In this document: one piece after another, positions 49,752-62,119 of the stretch
Position numbering within the stretch: the stretch's first letter is position 1
Layout: every line of letters begins with the position of its first letter
The notes under the pieces: model-generated
What the model saw: only the letters and a program-made list of their open reading frames with translations
Databases searched by the model: none
Told to the model about the DNA's origin: nothing
Position numbers and translations under genes: made by a program
Assembly: GCA_018066965.1 (NCBI GenBank)
Contig: JAGPVP010000061.1
Location: 43,416 to 107,415 of the forward strand
DNA from: Zhongshania sp.
GTDB lineage: Bacteria; Pseudomonadota; Gammaproteobacteria; Pseudomonadales; Spongiibacteraceae
DNA length: 64,000 nt
Direction of reading: 5' to 3'

Positions 49752-50720
49752 TTAATACACGCCCGCGTCGTGTAACAGGTATAGGAGGTAGGCGACATAA
49801 ATTAATAGTAGCCCACCACCTTCTACTCTGGAGATTCGCCGCGCGCGGCGCGGCCCGCACGCCACCAAAAAGAATAGACCGGTTAGCATTAACATCACCG
49901 GATAATCACGCGTCATGACCTTGGGATCAATCGCACCCGGTGCGATCACCCCAGGTAGGGCCATCACACCTAGCAAGTTAAATAAGTTTGAACCCACCAC
50001 GTTACCAATCGCAATATCGTGTTCGTTCTTGCGAGCCGCCGCAAGTGAGGCCGCCAACTCCGGCAAACTGGTGCCCACGGCCACCACGGTCAAGCCGATA
50101 ACCAAATCGCTAAGGCCAAAGAAATGGGCAATCTCTACCGCCGACCATACCAAAACCCGCGCCGAGGCGAGCAATAACAAAAAGCCAAACAACAACCAGC
50201 CTAAGGCAACGGCCAAAGACATGTCGCGGGGTATTTCAGCTTCAAACTCGGCCTCAATGCTGTCGCCCTTGCTGTGTTTGGCTTCCCAAACTTGCCTAAG
50301 TACTACCAGCAAAAAACCACCCAGCAAAATGCTGCCGTCCATCACTCCAAGGTCATTGTCCAACAACAGAAAATAGCCCACCAACATAACTAGAATCAGC
50401 AGCGGGATCTCGCGGGTAATCAGTTTAGATTGGACTTTGAGGGGGATTAGCAGGGCAGTAAAGCCCAGAATTAAGGCGATATTGGTAATATTTGAGCCCA
50501 GCGCGTTACCGACCGCCAAACCTGGCTGGCCATCGACTGCAGCAATGGCAGACACCAACATTTCCGGTGCAGACGTGCCGATGCCCACCACCAAAATACC
50601 AATCACCAAAGGCGAAACACCCAAAATTGACGCGGTAGCCGACGCGCCAAGCACGAAGCGATCGGCACTCCACACGAGTAAAACTAAGCCCACGATCAAG
50701 GCGACAACGGTTAACAACAT
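49752..50720 (-). CDS. Calcium/sodium antiporter (YrbG-like)
   Basis: VGIGTSAPEMLVSAIAAVDGQPGLAVGNALGSNITNI and VAVGTSLPELAASLAAARKNEHDIAIGNVVGSNLFNLL paired alpha repeats. Confidence 0.95.
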   Translation of the reverse strand: MLLTVVALIVGLVLLVWSADRFVLGASATASILGVSPLVIGILVVGIGTSAPEMLVSAIAAVDGQPGLAVGNALGSNITNIALILGFTALLIPLKVQSKLITREIPLLILVMLVGYFLLLDNDLGVMDGSILLGGFLLVVLRQVWEAKHSKGDSIEAEFEAEIPRDMSLAVALGWLLFGFLLLLASARVLVWSAVEIAHFFGLSDLVIGLTVVAVGTSLPELAASLAAARKNEHDIAIGNVVGSNLFNLLGVMALPGVIAPGAIDPKVMTRDYPVMLMLTGLFFLVACGPRRARRISRVEGGGLLLIYVAYLLYLLHDAGVY

Positions 50721-50754
50721 ACATTTTTTTCCAACAAGACCGTCGGCATCACTT

Positions 50755-51588
50755 TTATGCCGACAAAGATTGACGAATAAATTCTATAACCGGCTTGGTA
50801 TCTGGACGCACGCCACGCCAAATACAAAACGACTCGGCCGCTTGCTCTACTAACATACCCAAACCATCCGACACTGCCCAGGCAGTTTCTGCCGCAGCCC
50901 AGCGCATAAAAGGTGTGGGCTCAGCGCCGTACATCATATCGTAAGCGCAGCCATCATTGCTCAGTATGTGATGGGGAAGCGGAGGTAAATCGCCACTCAT
51001 GCTCGCACTAGTGCCGTTAATAATAAGGTCAAACTGTCCGCTGGCCAGGCCGTCGTAACTGCAGCCCGCAACGTCACCCAAGGACGCAAAGTGCTTAGCC
51101 AAACTCTGCGCTTTAGCTACGGTGCGATTAGCTACCAGCACATGACTTGGCCCCTGTTTTAGCAGTGGGCCAAGAATACCGCGCACCGCGCCGCCGGCGC
51201 CTAATACTAAAATTCGGCGACCATTAAGCTCCCAGCCAAGATTGTCGTGAATATCGCGAACTAGCCCAACACCGTCGGTATTATCGCCGTATACGCTGCC
51301 ATCTTCTTGCAAAGCAAGGGTATTTACTGCACCGGCCCGACGTGCACGGCCACTAACTTGGTCGGCAAATTCGAAGGCATCTAGCTTAAACGGCACGGTA
51401 ATATTTAAACCCTTGCCGCCGTGACTGAAGAACTGGCCAGCAGCCTCAGCAAAGCGCTCTAACTCAACCTTGTGGGCGCGATAATGCAACTGCTGCCCAG
51501 TTTGCTCAGCAAACGCCGCGTGAATCTGGGGCGATTTACTGTGCTTAACGGGGTTTCCGTACACTGCGTACTGATCTTTATTTTCCAT
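50755..51588 (-). CDS. aroE: Shikimate dehydrogenase
   Basis: YAVYGNPVKHSKSPQIHAAFAEQTGQ; GLNITVPFKLDAFEFAD; LVLGAGGAVRGILGPLL; DGLGMLVEQAAESF. Confidence 0.96.
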   Translation of the reverse strand: MENKDQYAVYGNPVKHSKSPQIHAAFAEQTGQQLHYRAHKVELERFAEAAGQFFSHGGKGLNITVPFKLDAFEFADQVSGRARRAGAVNTLALQEDGSVYGDNTDGVGLVRDIHDNLGWELNGRRILVLGAGGAVRGILGPLLKQGPSHVLVANRTVAKAQSLAKHFASLGDVAGCSYDGLASGQFDLIINGTSASMSGDLPPLPHHILSNDGCAYDMMYGAEPTPFMRWAAAETAWAVSDGLGMLVEQAAESFCIWRGVRPDTKPVIEFIRQSLSA

Positions 51589-51609
51589 AACTAAGGAGTA
51601 CTGCCTTTA

Positions 51610-53117
<1,508 letters not shown>

Positions 53118-53287
53118 AAAAATATATCCGCACAATGATTAGCGAAAGCAGCAAAATGCGGCCAAAGTATACCCGCTTTTACGCAGCCATGAGCCGAAAA
53201 TTACATAAAGATAACCGTAAATTGCCGCCGCAAAGACAGATTCATTATGTGCGGTATTCTGTTATATAGATTTAACACTGCCGCACT

Positions 53288-54421
53288 TTAGCGGCTCCGC
53301 TGCCAACCGCCGCGCTGCTGCTCCACCCAGCCATCAACCTCTAATTCACTCAGCTCAGCTAGCGCTTCTGTGATTGTTAAACCACAGTGCTGAACCAATT
53401 CATCTAATGACAAGGGCTCGTAACCTAGCGCGTCATACACCTGCGACACGACTTCCGCTCCCGAACTTAGCTCACACGCTGGCTCAGCCAGATCGGTATT
53501 GGTCCACGCTGAAAACTCTTCAACAATGTCGGTGAGGGTCTCCACCAACTTGGCGCCTTGCTTAATGAGCGCATTGCAACCTCGACTGGCCGGATTATGA
53601 ATAGAACCGGGAATGGCGAATACCTCGCGGTTCTGTTCCAGCGCCTGCCTAGCGGTAATTAATGAGCCACTATGAATCGCCGCCTCTACCACTAGCACAC
53701 CTAAACTCATGCCACTAATTATGCGATTGCGACGCGGAAATTGGTGCCGCAGCGGCGGGCTACCCAAAGCATATTCACTCAGTAGTAATCCCTCTCGACC
53801 AATTTGCTCATAAAGCGTTGCATTGCTGCGCGGATAGCACAGATCCACCCCCGTGCCCAATACCGCAATAGTAGATGACGGTGTTGCTAAAGCGCCTACA
53901 TGCGCAGCGGCATCAACGCCAAGCGCCATGCCGCTCACGGTTGTAAATCCGGCCAGCCCCAAGGCCTTAGCAAAGGCTTGGGCATCGCTATAACCCATGC
54001 GGCTAGGGCGACGACTGCCCACCACCGCAAACAAAACCTGATTCAGCAGCTCTCGGCGGCCGCGGTAATACAGCAGAGATGGTGGATCGTGAATCTCTTT
54101 AAGAAGCGCGGGATAATCATCGTCGTGCACGCACAATACGTCAGCATTGGCCTTGGCAAGCTGCTCATCTACCGTGCCATGATTGGGCAGGGCCAGCTGT
54201 TTTTCTAATAAGCGCCGATGTGTCGGGCTAACACCAAATCGTATTTGCCAAGCAGAGGACATTTCAAGAATGGCCCGGGGATCATCACAGGCAGTCATCA
54301 CCCGACGTAGACCCGCCGGTGTTAATGCTAAAACTTGCTGGGCCTGAAGCCAGCGACGGGCAAGTATTTCCACATTCGCATCCTTGCGTGTTGTGGCTGG
54401 GTCGCGTTTAACGACCCGCAA
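53288..54421 (-). CDS. dprA: DNA processing protein DprA
   Basis: AVVGSRRPSRMGYSDAQAFAKALGLAGFTTVSGMALGVDAAAHVGAL Rossmann fold; GSLITARQALEQNREVFAIPGSIHNPASRGCNALIKQGA. Confidence 0.96.
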   Translation of the reverse strand: MRVVKRDPATTRKDANVEILARRWLQAQQVLALTPAGLRRVMTACDDPRAILEMSSAWQIRFGVSPTHRRLLEKQLALPNHGTVDEQLAKANADVLCVHDDDYPALLKEIHDPPSLLYYRGRRELLNQVLFAVVGSRRPSRMGYSDAQAFAKALGLAGFTTVSGMALGVDAAAHVGALATPSSTIAVLGTGVDLCYPRSNATLYEQIGREGLLLSEYALGSPPLRHQFPRRNRIISGMSLGVLVVEAAIHSGSLITARQALEQNREVFAIPGSIHNPASRGCNALIKQGAKLVETLTDIVEEFSAWTNTDLAEPACELSSGAEVVSQVYDALGYEPLSLDELVQHCGLTITEALAELSELEVDGWVEQQRGGWQRSR

Positions 54422-54427
54422 GTTACA

Positions 54428-55453
54428 TCAAGGGTTCTTAACTAAATCACCCACTTTTAGCGGTTGCTCTGCCTTTAATACCAAGGCATAGCTGACGCGT
54501 TCAAAACTACGAAAAACCATTAAAATACCCGCGCGCACATTCGGCGTTTTCACCCGTTCGTTGGTGATCGGGTCGGTCACTATCTCACCCGTGGTGTAAA
54601 TAGCCATTACATCACCGGGCTCAAGTTTATTACGCTCGCCCAGATTTAGTGTAACCACATCAAGACTGCCAATCTGCGTCAGGCCGCCCTCTACCGCAAT
54701 TATAAAACCATTACTATTTTCTACAGGCGCTTTAGGCTCAAAACGCGCATGAAGGTGACGCACTTCCATTGGCAGAAAGCGGTCAGCACGACGAATTTCT
54801 TGGGTACTGCGGTTTAATGTTAAGGTCGCCACGTCTTTTTCAGTGGCCAATAAATTAGCGGTGCCGATATCGGTGGCTTCTACGCCCAGAATTTCACCAG
54901 TAATCGGGTCTTTATAAACCTCACCGCGACGGTAAACACCGTAGGTTTCATCTTTACTGAAATCACCGCGACCTAATATTTGATCGCCCGCACCAGCAAC
55001 AATATTGCCGCGTTTACCGGCTAGCACATAAGGTGCTTGCGCCAGCTCAGCATCGCTAACTACACGGCTGCGCGTTAAGAACGGTGCAATGACATCCAAG
55101 GGAATCGCAGGAATCGCATCGGTAATATCGGAAATACGCATTTCTGGTGTTAATTTCACCACGCTATTGTCGGGCGCAGCGTTTCTTACCAGTACTGGCT
55201 TGCCATTCACCCACATCAGTTTTAAGACGTCGCCAGGGTAAATTAAATGCGGGTTTTTTACCTGTGGGTTGTAATACCACAGCTCTGGCCAATACCAAGG
55301 GTCATTTAAGAACATCCCAGAAATATCCCACAGGGTATCGCCTTTTTTAACGACATAGCTTTGCGGATGGCCGGCTTTCAACGAGAGCACATCGCCAGCC
55401 TGAGCAAATGCCATCATCAGCCCAAGGCAAAGCCCGAATACCGTTTTTTTCAT
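54428..55453 (-). CDS. LysM peptidoglycan-binding domain protein
   Basis: Signal peptide; SYVVKKGDTLWDISGMFLNDPWYWPELWYYNPQVKNPHLIYPGDVLKL. Confidence 0.94.
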   Translation of the reverse strand: MKKTVFGLCLGLMMAFAQAGDVLSLKAGHPQSYVVKKGDTLWDISGMFLNDPWYWPELWYYNPQVKNPHLIYPGDVLKLMWVNGKPVLVRNAAPDNSVVKLTPEMRISDITDAIPAIPLDVIAPFLTRSRVVSDAELAQAPYVLAGKRGNIVAGAGDQILGRGDFSKDETYGVYRRGEVYKDPITGEILGVEATDIGTANLLATEKDVATLTLNRSTQEIRRADRFLPMEVRHLHARFEPKAPVENSNGFIIAVEGGLTQIGSLDVVTLNLGERNKLEPGDVMAIYTTGEIVTDPITNERVKTPNVRAGILMVFRSFERVSYALVLKAEQPLKVGDLVKNP

Positions 55454-55640
55454 AATTAAATCCTACTACTCTTTAACGTGGCCGCCAGCAAATGGCAAGA
55501 ATCAGGCATTTCTTATACGCTCTCTGTATAATATAGAGGATACACGGTAACAGGCGAATAATTTGTAGGCCAAAATGTCTACTCAATCATTATCTTAGCA
55601 ATAGTTACACAACTTACACGATAATTGGTCACGAACAACT

Positions 55641-56150
55641 ATGGCTGTACTTGAAATCCTTGAGTTTCCAGACTCAAGACTGCGAACGGTGGCAAAACCA
55701 GTAACGACTGTCGATGAACGCGTCCGCAATTTAATCGACGACATGTTTGAAACCATGTACGACGCACCAGGCATCGGCCTTGCCGCAAGCCAAATCAACG
55801 TACACGAACAAATTGTGGTTATTGACGTAAGCGATGACCAAAGCCAACCACTGGTTTTTATTAATCCCGAGATCACCGTGATCGACGAGGAAACCTTCGA
55901 ATACGACGAAGGCTGTCTGTCAGTACCTGGCTTTTACGAAACCGTTGTGCGCCCACAGCATATTCGCGTTAAAGCGCTAGACCGCGATGGTAATGCCTTT
56001 GAAATGGAACCGGAAGGGCTGTTAGCGGTGTGTATTCAACATGAAAATGACCACCTCTTAGGCAAACTATTTGTCGATTATATTTCGCCGCTAAAGCGCA
56101 ATCGCATTCGCGGCAAAATGGAAAAACTCCATAAGCAACAATCTTCATGA
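55641..56150 (+). CDS. def: Peptide deformylase
   Basis: [44 protein letters not shown]. Confidence 0.97.
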   Translation: MAVLEILEFPDSRLRTVAKPVTTVDERVRNLIDDMFETMYDAPGIGLAASQINVHEQIVVIDVSDDQSQPLVFINPEITVIDEETFEYDEGCLSVPGFYETVVRPQHIRVKALDRDGNAFEMEPEGLLAVCIQHENDHLLGKLFVDYISPLKRNRIRGKMEKLHKQQSS

Positions 56151-57133
56151 GCACCACGCCGTTACGACTAATTTTTGCTGGCACACCTGACTTTGCAGCT
56201 CACCACCTGCAAGTGCTCATCGACGACGGTAGCCACCACATCGTCGCTGTATATAGCCAACCAGACCGACCCGCAGGTCGCGGCAAGAAGACCCTACCCA
56301 GCGCGGTAAAGCAGTGCGCTGAAGCGGCGGGTATCCCTGTTTTTCAACCGATTAATTTTAAAGACGCGGCCGACCGCGAACTACTCGCCAGCCACCAAGC
56401 AGATTTAATGATTGTGGTGGCCTACGGATTGCTGCTGCCACAAAGCGTACTAGATACGCCACGCCTAGGCTGTGTGAATGTACACGGTTCACTGCTGCCA
56501 CGCTGGCGCGGTGCGGCGCCGATCCAGCGCGCCATTGAAGCCGGCGACCCAAGCACCGGTGTCACCATTATGCAGATGGATGCGGGACTCGACACCGGCG
56601 CCATGCTCAGCAAAGTTTCTTGCGATATTCACGCCACTGACTCCGCAGCCGACCTCTTTACACGGCTGGCTGACATTGGCGGCCCCGCCTTGTTAGACGC
56701 CATTGCCACATTGGCGCAGGGCTGCGCTCAGCCTGAGGCCCAAGATGATACCTACACTAATTACGCAACAAAAATAGCCAAGGCAGAGGCCGAAATAGAT
56801 TGGCAGCAAGACGCAATCACACTGGATCGCAAAATCCGCGCCTTTAACCCATTCCCTATTTGCTATACCCGCTTTGCCGCAAGTCCACACGACGAACGTA
56901 TTAAGGTTTGGCGCGCAGAACCGCTTTCCGCCTTAAATCATAATGCCAAGGCCGGCGAAATTCTCAGCGCCGATAAAACTGGGATTACTGTGGCTTGCGG
57001 CCATGGCGCCTTGCGCCTACTCGACCTACAAATGCCCGGTGGTAAAGTGCTGGCCGTAGGTGACATTCTTAATTCCCGCGCCGCGCAATTTAGCCCCGGC
57101 ACCTTATTGGCTTCGCCATCAGGCACAATATGA
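56147..57133 (+). CDS. fmt: Methionyl-tRNA formyltransferase
   Basis: [64 protein letters not shown] overlap with def. Confidence 0.97.
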   Translation: MSTTPLRLIFAGTPDFAAHHLQVLIDDGSHHIVAVYSQPDRPAGRGKKTLPSAVKQCAEAAGIPVFQPINFKDAADRELLASHQADLMIVVAYGLLLPQSVLDTPRLGCVNVHGSLLPRWRGAAPIQRAIEAGDPSTGVTIMQMDAGLDTGAMLSKVSCDIHATDSAADLFTRLADIGGPALLDAIATLAQGCAQPEAQDDTYTNYATKIAKAEAEIDWQQDAITLDRKIRAFNPFPICYTRFAASPHDERIKVWRAEPLSALNHNAKAGEILSADKTGITVACGHGALRLLDLQMPGGKVLAVGDILNSRAAQFSPGTLLASPSGTI

Positions 57134-58425
57134 AATGTCCCCGCGTAGCCGCCGCGCGCTGCTTAGCAATGATAGAACAAGAGGGCAGTTCGCTGTCGCG
57201 GGTATTGCCACGCGGTGAGCAAGACCTAGATCCAAACCAGCGCTCACTATACCGGGAGCTTTGCTACGGCACCTTGCGCCATTATTGGAAGCTAGAAGCC
57301 GCCCTTAAACCCTTTTTTAGCAAACCCTTAAAAGCTAAAGATAGCGATGTAAAAATGCTAATTTACATCGGCGCCTACCAGCTTTTTTATACGCGTATTC
57401 CGCCCCACGCGGCAATTAACAGCAGTGTTGAAGGCTGCCGAACCCTAGGCAAAAAATGGGCGTCGGGAATGGCAAATGCGATTTTGCGTCGCTGCCAGCG
57501 TGAACAAGACAGCTTATTTACTTCACTAAAACCCGCCGCCGAGGCCGCGTTCCCAAGCTGGTTATTCGATGCCCTGCAAAGCGCATGGCCAGACCAGCTT
57601 GCCGAGATGGTCGCCGCCAGCAACGCTCACCCGCCGTTTTGCTTACGGGTTAACGCACTGCATCAAAGCCAAGCTGAATACCTAGCCGCACTCGCCAATA
57701 TCGACATTGCGGCGCAAGCCTGCGAGTTTGCCAGCAACGGCATTCGCCTAGAAAAGGCCTGCGGTGTCGATACCCTGCCGAGCTTTAACGACGGCCACGT
57801 GAGTGTGCAAGATGAAGCGGCCCAGCTGTGTACCGAACTCCTTGAACTTAAAGCGGGCCAGCGCGTGCTTGACGCCTGCGCCGCCCCCGGCGGTAAAACC
57901 GGCGCCATATTGGAATGCCAACCGGCGCTTGCCGAGCTTGTCGCGCTAGACATCGACGAGCAGCGGCTCAGCCGCATTCAAGATAATCTGGATCGCTTAC
58001 AACTCAGCGCAACACTCATCAGCGCCGACGCCGCGGACACCAGCGCCTGGTGGGACGGCCTTGAGTTTGATCGCATTCTGCTCGATGCCCCGTGTTCCGC
58101 AACGGGTGTCATTCGTCGCAACCCCGATATAAAGCTTAATCGCCTAGCCTCTGACATCGAGCCGCTGGCGCAGCTGCAAGCCAGCCTGCTTGATGCGCTT
58201 TGGGGCTGTCTCAAGTCTGACGGCATTTTTATTTACGCGACCTGCTCACTATTACCGGCTGAAAACGAACAGCAGGTAGTGGCATTTCTAACCCGCCACA
58301 GTGATGCCGAGTTAGTCCCTATCACCGCAAGCTGGGGCATCGACCGCGCGGGTTGTCGGCAGTTATTTCCTCAGGTCGACGGACACGATGGGTTTTTCTA
58401 CGCCAAAATTCGCAAAAAACTCTGA
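57130..58425 (+). CDS. rsmB: 16S rRNA (cytosine967-C5)-methyltransferase
   Basis: VSVQDEAAQLCTELLELKAGQRVLDACAAPGGKTGAILE; LLDAPCSATGVIRRNPDIK; YATCSLLPAENEQQV. Confidence 0.97.
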   Translation: MKCPRVAAARCLAMIEQEGSSLSRVLPRGEQDLDPNQRSLYRELCYGTLRHYWKLEAALKPFFSKPLKAKDSDVKMLIYIGAYQLFYTRIPPHAAINSSVEGCRTLGKKWASGMANAILRRCQREQDSLFTSLKPAAEAAFPSWLFDALQSAWPDQLAEMVAASNAHPPFCLRVNALHQSQAEYLAALANIDIAAQACEFASNGIRLEKACGVDTLPSFNDGHVSVQDEAAQLCTELLELKAGQRVLDACAAPGGKTGAILECQPALAELVALDIDEQRLSRIQDNLDRLQLSATLISADAADTSAWWDGLEFDRILLDAPCSATGVIRRNPDIKLNRLASDIEPLAQLQASLLDALWGCLKSDGIFIYATCSLLPAENEQQVVAFLTRHSDAELVPITASWGIDRAGCRQLFPQVDGHDGFFYAKIRKKL

Positions 58426-58569
58426 CCACGGCTATTGAGTGCCGCACCCCAGCGCCGCACAATGACAACCGTGACCAACTTTACACGTTCTCGCCGCAGT
58501 GATTTTAATAATTCTGCGGTATATCTCTAAGCACGAACCAATAACAGACAGCGCAGGCGACTTCGAACA

Positions 58570-59943
58570 ATGAAAATCATTATTCTCGGCGCAGGGCAGG
58601 TGGGTGGCACATTGGCCGCTAACCTCGCCAGTGAACACAATGACATTACCGTTGTGGACAAAGACCCCGACCGCCTCAGGGAGCTGCAAGATCGTCTCGA
58701 TATTGGCACCGTAACCGGTCAGGCATCACACCCCGACGTATTAGCCCGCGCTGGCGCAGCAGACGCCGACTTGCTGATTGCAGTCACCAACAGCGACGAA
58801 ATTAATATGATCGCCTGTCAGGTTGCCTACACCTTGTTTCGCACCCCCACAAAAATTTCTCGCATACGCTCCAACGCCTACACCAATGTAGAAAAACTAT
58901 TCGGCAACGACGCCATCCCCATCGATGTTTTTATCAGCCCCGAAGAATTAGTTACGCGCTACATTAAGCGCCTACTGCAATACCCGGGATCGCTGCAGGT
59001 CTTAGATTTTGCCGACGGCAAGGTGCAGCTAGTGGGTGTAAAGGCCTATTACGGTGGGCCAATGGTAGGCAACGAGCTGGCCGCCATCCGCGAGCACATG
59101 CCCACCGTCGACACCCGCGTTGCCGCTATTTTCCGGCGCGGTACCGCCATTCTGCCCAGCGGTGACACCGTCGTTGAGGCTGGCGATGAAGTATTTTTCA
59201 TTGCCGCAAAGAAAAACGTTATGCCAGTAATGAGCGAATTGCGCCGACTGGATACCCCGTATAAGCGCTTGGTTATTGCTGGCGGTGGGAATATTGGCGA
59301 GCGCCTAGCGCGGGCAGTAGAGAACCGGTATCACGTTAAGATTATTGAGCGCAGCTACGACCGCTGCCGAGCCCTGTCTGAACAATTATCTAAGGCGATA
59401 GTGTTGCATGGCAGCGCCTCAGACCACGACTTGCTCGCCCAAGAAAATATTGAAGAAACCGATGTGTTTCTAGCCCTCACCAATGACGACGAAGCAAATA
59501 TCATGTCGTCTTTGTTAGCCAAACGGATGGGCGCGAAGAAAGTCATTACCCTAATTACCAATCCCGCTTATGTGGATTTGGTTCAGGGCGGCGATATCGA
59601 TATTGCTATTTCGCCCCAGCAGATCACCATCGGCAGTTTACTCACTCACGTTCGGCGCGGCGATATTTACAATGTTCACTCCCTGCGTCGCGGTGCGGCA
59701 GAAGCCCTAGAAATTATCGCCCACGGCGACAACCGCTCGTCTAAAGTGGTTGGCCGCAGGCTGGATGAAATCACGCTACCAGAAGGGGTCAGCATCGGCG
59801 CATTAGTCAGGGGCGAGGAAGTAATGATCGCCCATAGCCATTTATTAGTAGAGTCCGAAGATCATTTGATTTTATTCTTGGTTGATAAGAGCAAAATTAA
59901 AATGGTCGAAAAATTATTTCAAGTTGGATTCACCTTCTTCTAA
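58570..59943 (+). CDS. trkA: Trk system potassium transporter NAD-binding subunit
   Basis: Two Rossmann/TrkA-N domains: [33 protein letters not shown] and [27 protein letters not shown]. Confidence 0.97.
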   Translation: MKIIILGAGQVGGTLAANLASEHNDITVVDKDPDRLRELQDRLDIGTVTGQASHPDVLARAGAADADLLIAVTNSDEINMIACQVAYTLFRTPTKISRIRSNAYTNVEKLFGNDAIPIDVFISPEELVTRYIKRLLQYPGSLQVLDFADGKVQLVGVKAYYGGPMVGNELAAIREHMPTVDTRVAAIFRRGTAILPSGDTVVEAGDEVFFIAAKKNVMPVMSELRRLDTPYKRLVIAGGGNIGERLARAVENRYHVKIIERSYDRCRALSEQLSKAIVLHGSASDHDLLAQENIEETDVFLALTNDDEANIMSSLLAKRMGAKKVITLITNPAYVDLVQGGDIDIAISPQQITIGSLLTHVRRGDIYNVHSLRRGAAEALEIIAHGDNRSSKVVGRRLDEITLPEGVSIGALVRGEEVMIAHSHLLVESEDHLILFLVDKSKIKMVEKLFQVGFTFF

Positions 59944-59980
59944 TGGCAAATAACTTCCCCGCTCTTTGGGGCGCTTATTT

Positions 59981-61429
59981 ATGCACCTAAGAATCATCTG
60001 CCGCATCATCGGCATGCTGTTAATGATCTTCAGCCTGACTATGGCCTTGCCGGCCATACTCTCCTTATGGCTAAGCGACGGCGCGCTGCAGGCATTTTCC
60101 ACCGCCTTTGTTTTAACTTTTGGCAGTGGTTTAACACTGTGGCTGAGTAATTTAAAACAGCATCATGAGCTAAGTATTCGCGATGGCTTCTTAGTAGTAT
60201 CACTATTCTGGACGGTGCTCGGCCTATTCGGGGCACTGCCATTTTACCTAGCAGATAACCCCGGCTTATCCGTTAGCGACGCGGTGTTTGAGTCTATATC
60301 TGGCCTGACCACCACCGGCGCCACGGTCATTACTGGCCTAGATGAGCTGCCCATTTCAATACTGTTTTACCGCCAGTTTTTGCAGTGGTTAGGCGGCATC
60401 GGGATCATCGTTATCGCGGTGGCTATTCTCCCCATACTTGGCATCGGCGGCATGCAGTTATACCGCGCCGAAACCCCCGGCCCGGTAAAAGACAATAAAC
60501 TCACACCGCGCATTACCGGCACCGCCAAAGTCCTGTTCCTTATGTATGTATCGCTGACACTGGTCTGTACATTAGCGTATTGGGCGGCGGGCATGAGCTT
60601 TTTTGATGCCATTACTCACTCATTTTCTACCGTCGCCATCGGTGGGTTTTCAACCCACGACGCCAGCATGGGCTACTTTCAAAGCCCCTTAATCCTCATG
60701 ATTTGCAGCGGTTTTATGTTGTTCGCCGCCTTAAGTTTTACCATTCACTTCCACGCTTGGCGGTCGCGCTCAATTCGGCATTATTTAAATGACGCAGAAA
60801 CCGGCTTTTATTTAAGCATCATTGCTATTTCCACACTGACTATCTCGGTGTATCTGTATTTCAGCGGCACCTATTCGCTACAAAACAGTTTTATTCACGG
60901 CATTTTCCACACTATCTCAGTAGTGACTACGTCCGGCTTCGGCGCCGAAGACTTTTCTATATGGCCGAGCTTTTTACCGGTTGCCGTTATTATGCTGTCG
61001 TTTATTGGTGGCTGCGCAGGGTCTACCGGTGGCGGTATGAAGGCCGTGCGAGTCATGCTCGTTGCCAAGCAAGGCCTTCGAGAAATGAAGCAACTTATTC
61101 ACCCTAACGCCGTTATTCCACTAAAGATTGGTCGCCACCGAGTAGAAGCCAAAATCGTCAGTGCGGTATGGAGCTTTGTGGGCGTTTACATGATCTCCTT
61201 CATTCTCATCACCTTAGCAATGATGGCCTGTGGTCTTGATTCACTCAGTGCCTTTTCTGCCACCGCCGCGGCCATTAATAATATGGGACCCGGACTCGGT
61301 GAAGTAGCGGCAAGTTATCGCAGCGTTAGCGACGCCGGAAAATGGATACTATGCTACGCCATGCTATTAGGACGTTTAGAAATTTTCACTTTACTGGTAC
61401 TGCTCATGCCTTCGTTTTGGCGCCGCTAA
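59981..61429 (+). CDS. trkH: Trk potassium uptake system membrane protein
   Basis: SISGLTTTGATVITGLDELP; FIGGCAGSTGGGMKAVRV; multi-TM. Track ORF begins at 59966. Confidence 0.96.
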   Translation: MHLRIICRIIGMLLMIFSLTMALPAILSLWLSDGALQAFSTAFVLTFGSGLTLWLSNLKQHHELSIRDGFLVVSLFWTVLGLFGALPFYLADNPGLSVSDAVFESISGLTTTGATVITGLDELPISILFYRQFLQWLGGIGIIVIAVAILPILGIGGMQLYRAETPGPVKDNKLTPRITGTAKVLFLMYVSLTLVCTLAYWAAGMSFFDAITHSFSTVAIGGFSTHDASMGYFQSPLILMICSGFMLFAALSFTIHFHAWRSRSIRHYLNDAETGFYLSIIAISTLTISVYLYFSGTYSLQNSFIHGIFHTISVVTTSGFGAEDFSIWPSFLPVAVIMLSFIGGCAGSTGGGMKAVRVMLVAKQGLREMKQLIHPNAVIPLKIGRHRVEAKIVSAVWSFVGVYMISFILITLAMMACGLDSLSAFSATAAAINNMGPGLGEVAASYRSVSDAGKWILCYAMLLGRLEIFTLLVLLMPSFWRR

Positions 61430-61432
61430 GTT

Positions 61433-62041
61433 ATGAGCGCATTCGATGCCATTGCTAGCCGCAACAAATGGAATCAACGTCATGGCGGGCGAGAACTGGG
61501 CACGCCTGCCTGCGAGGTCTTGCAAACACATCTATCGCTATTGCCCGCGCAGGGCAGGGCACTAGACTTAGCCTGCGGCTTAGGCAGAAACGCCATACTG
61601 CTCGCTCAACACGGCTTGCAGTGCGACGCGATGGATATATCGGATGTCGCACTCGCGCGCTTAGCCAGCTATGCCAATGAACACAACTTAAGCATTAACA
61701 CCCTATGCACAGACATTGAGCGCGACGGTATTGGCGACCAGCAATACGATGTTATCGTGGTAAGTTATTTTTTGTATCGACCACTGCTAAACGCGATCAA
61801 TCTTGCGCTTAAACTTGGGGGATTACTTTTTTATCAAACCTTTGTCAGGTCGGCCTCCGCGACTAACCTCAATAAAGCTCAGACCAAGCTTGGCAATCCC
61901 GATTTTTACTTGGCAGAAAACGAACTTCAAGCACAGTTCAACGATCTCGAAATACGCTATTATCATGAGACAGTGCCAGACCAACTAAGCGATACGGCTG
62001 CTGTCGCGATGTTAGTCGCCAGCAAAACAACGCCGCACTAG
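61433..62041 (+). CDS. Class I SAM-dependent methyltransferase (TehB/UbiE-like)
   Basis: GRALDLACGLGRNAILLAQHGLQCDAMDISDVALARL; YDVIVVSYFLYRPLL. Confidence 0.9.
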   Translation: MSAFDAIASRNKWNQRHGGRELGTPACEVLQTHLSLLPAQGRALDLACGLGRNAILLAQHGLQCDAMDISDVALARLASYANEHNLSINTLCTDIERDGIGDQQYDVIVVSYFLYRPLLNAINLALKLGGLLFYQTFVRSASATNLNKAQTKLGNPDFYLAENELQAQFNDLEIRYYHETVPDQLSDTAAVAMLVASKTTPH

Positions 62042-62119
62042 CTTGCAGCACTGACTAGACATCGGCAATATGCTTACAATCTAGTTTTTACTTCGGTGTA
62101 ATACTAAAAAGAGCGATCA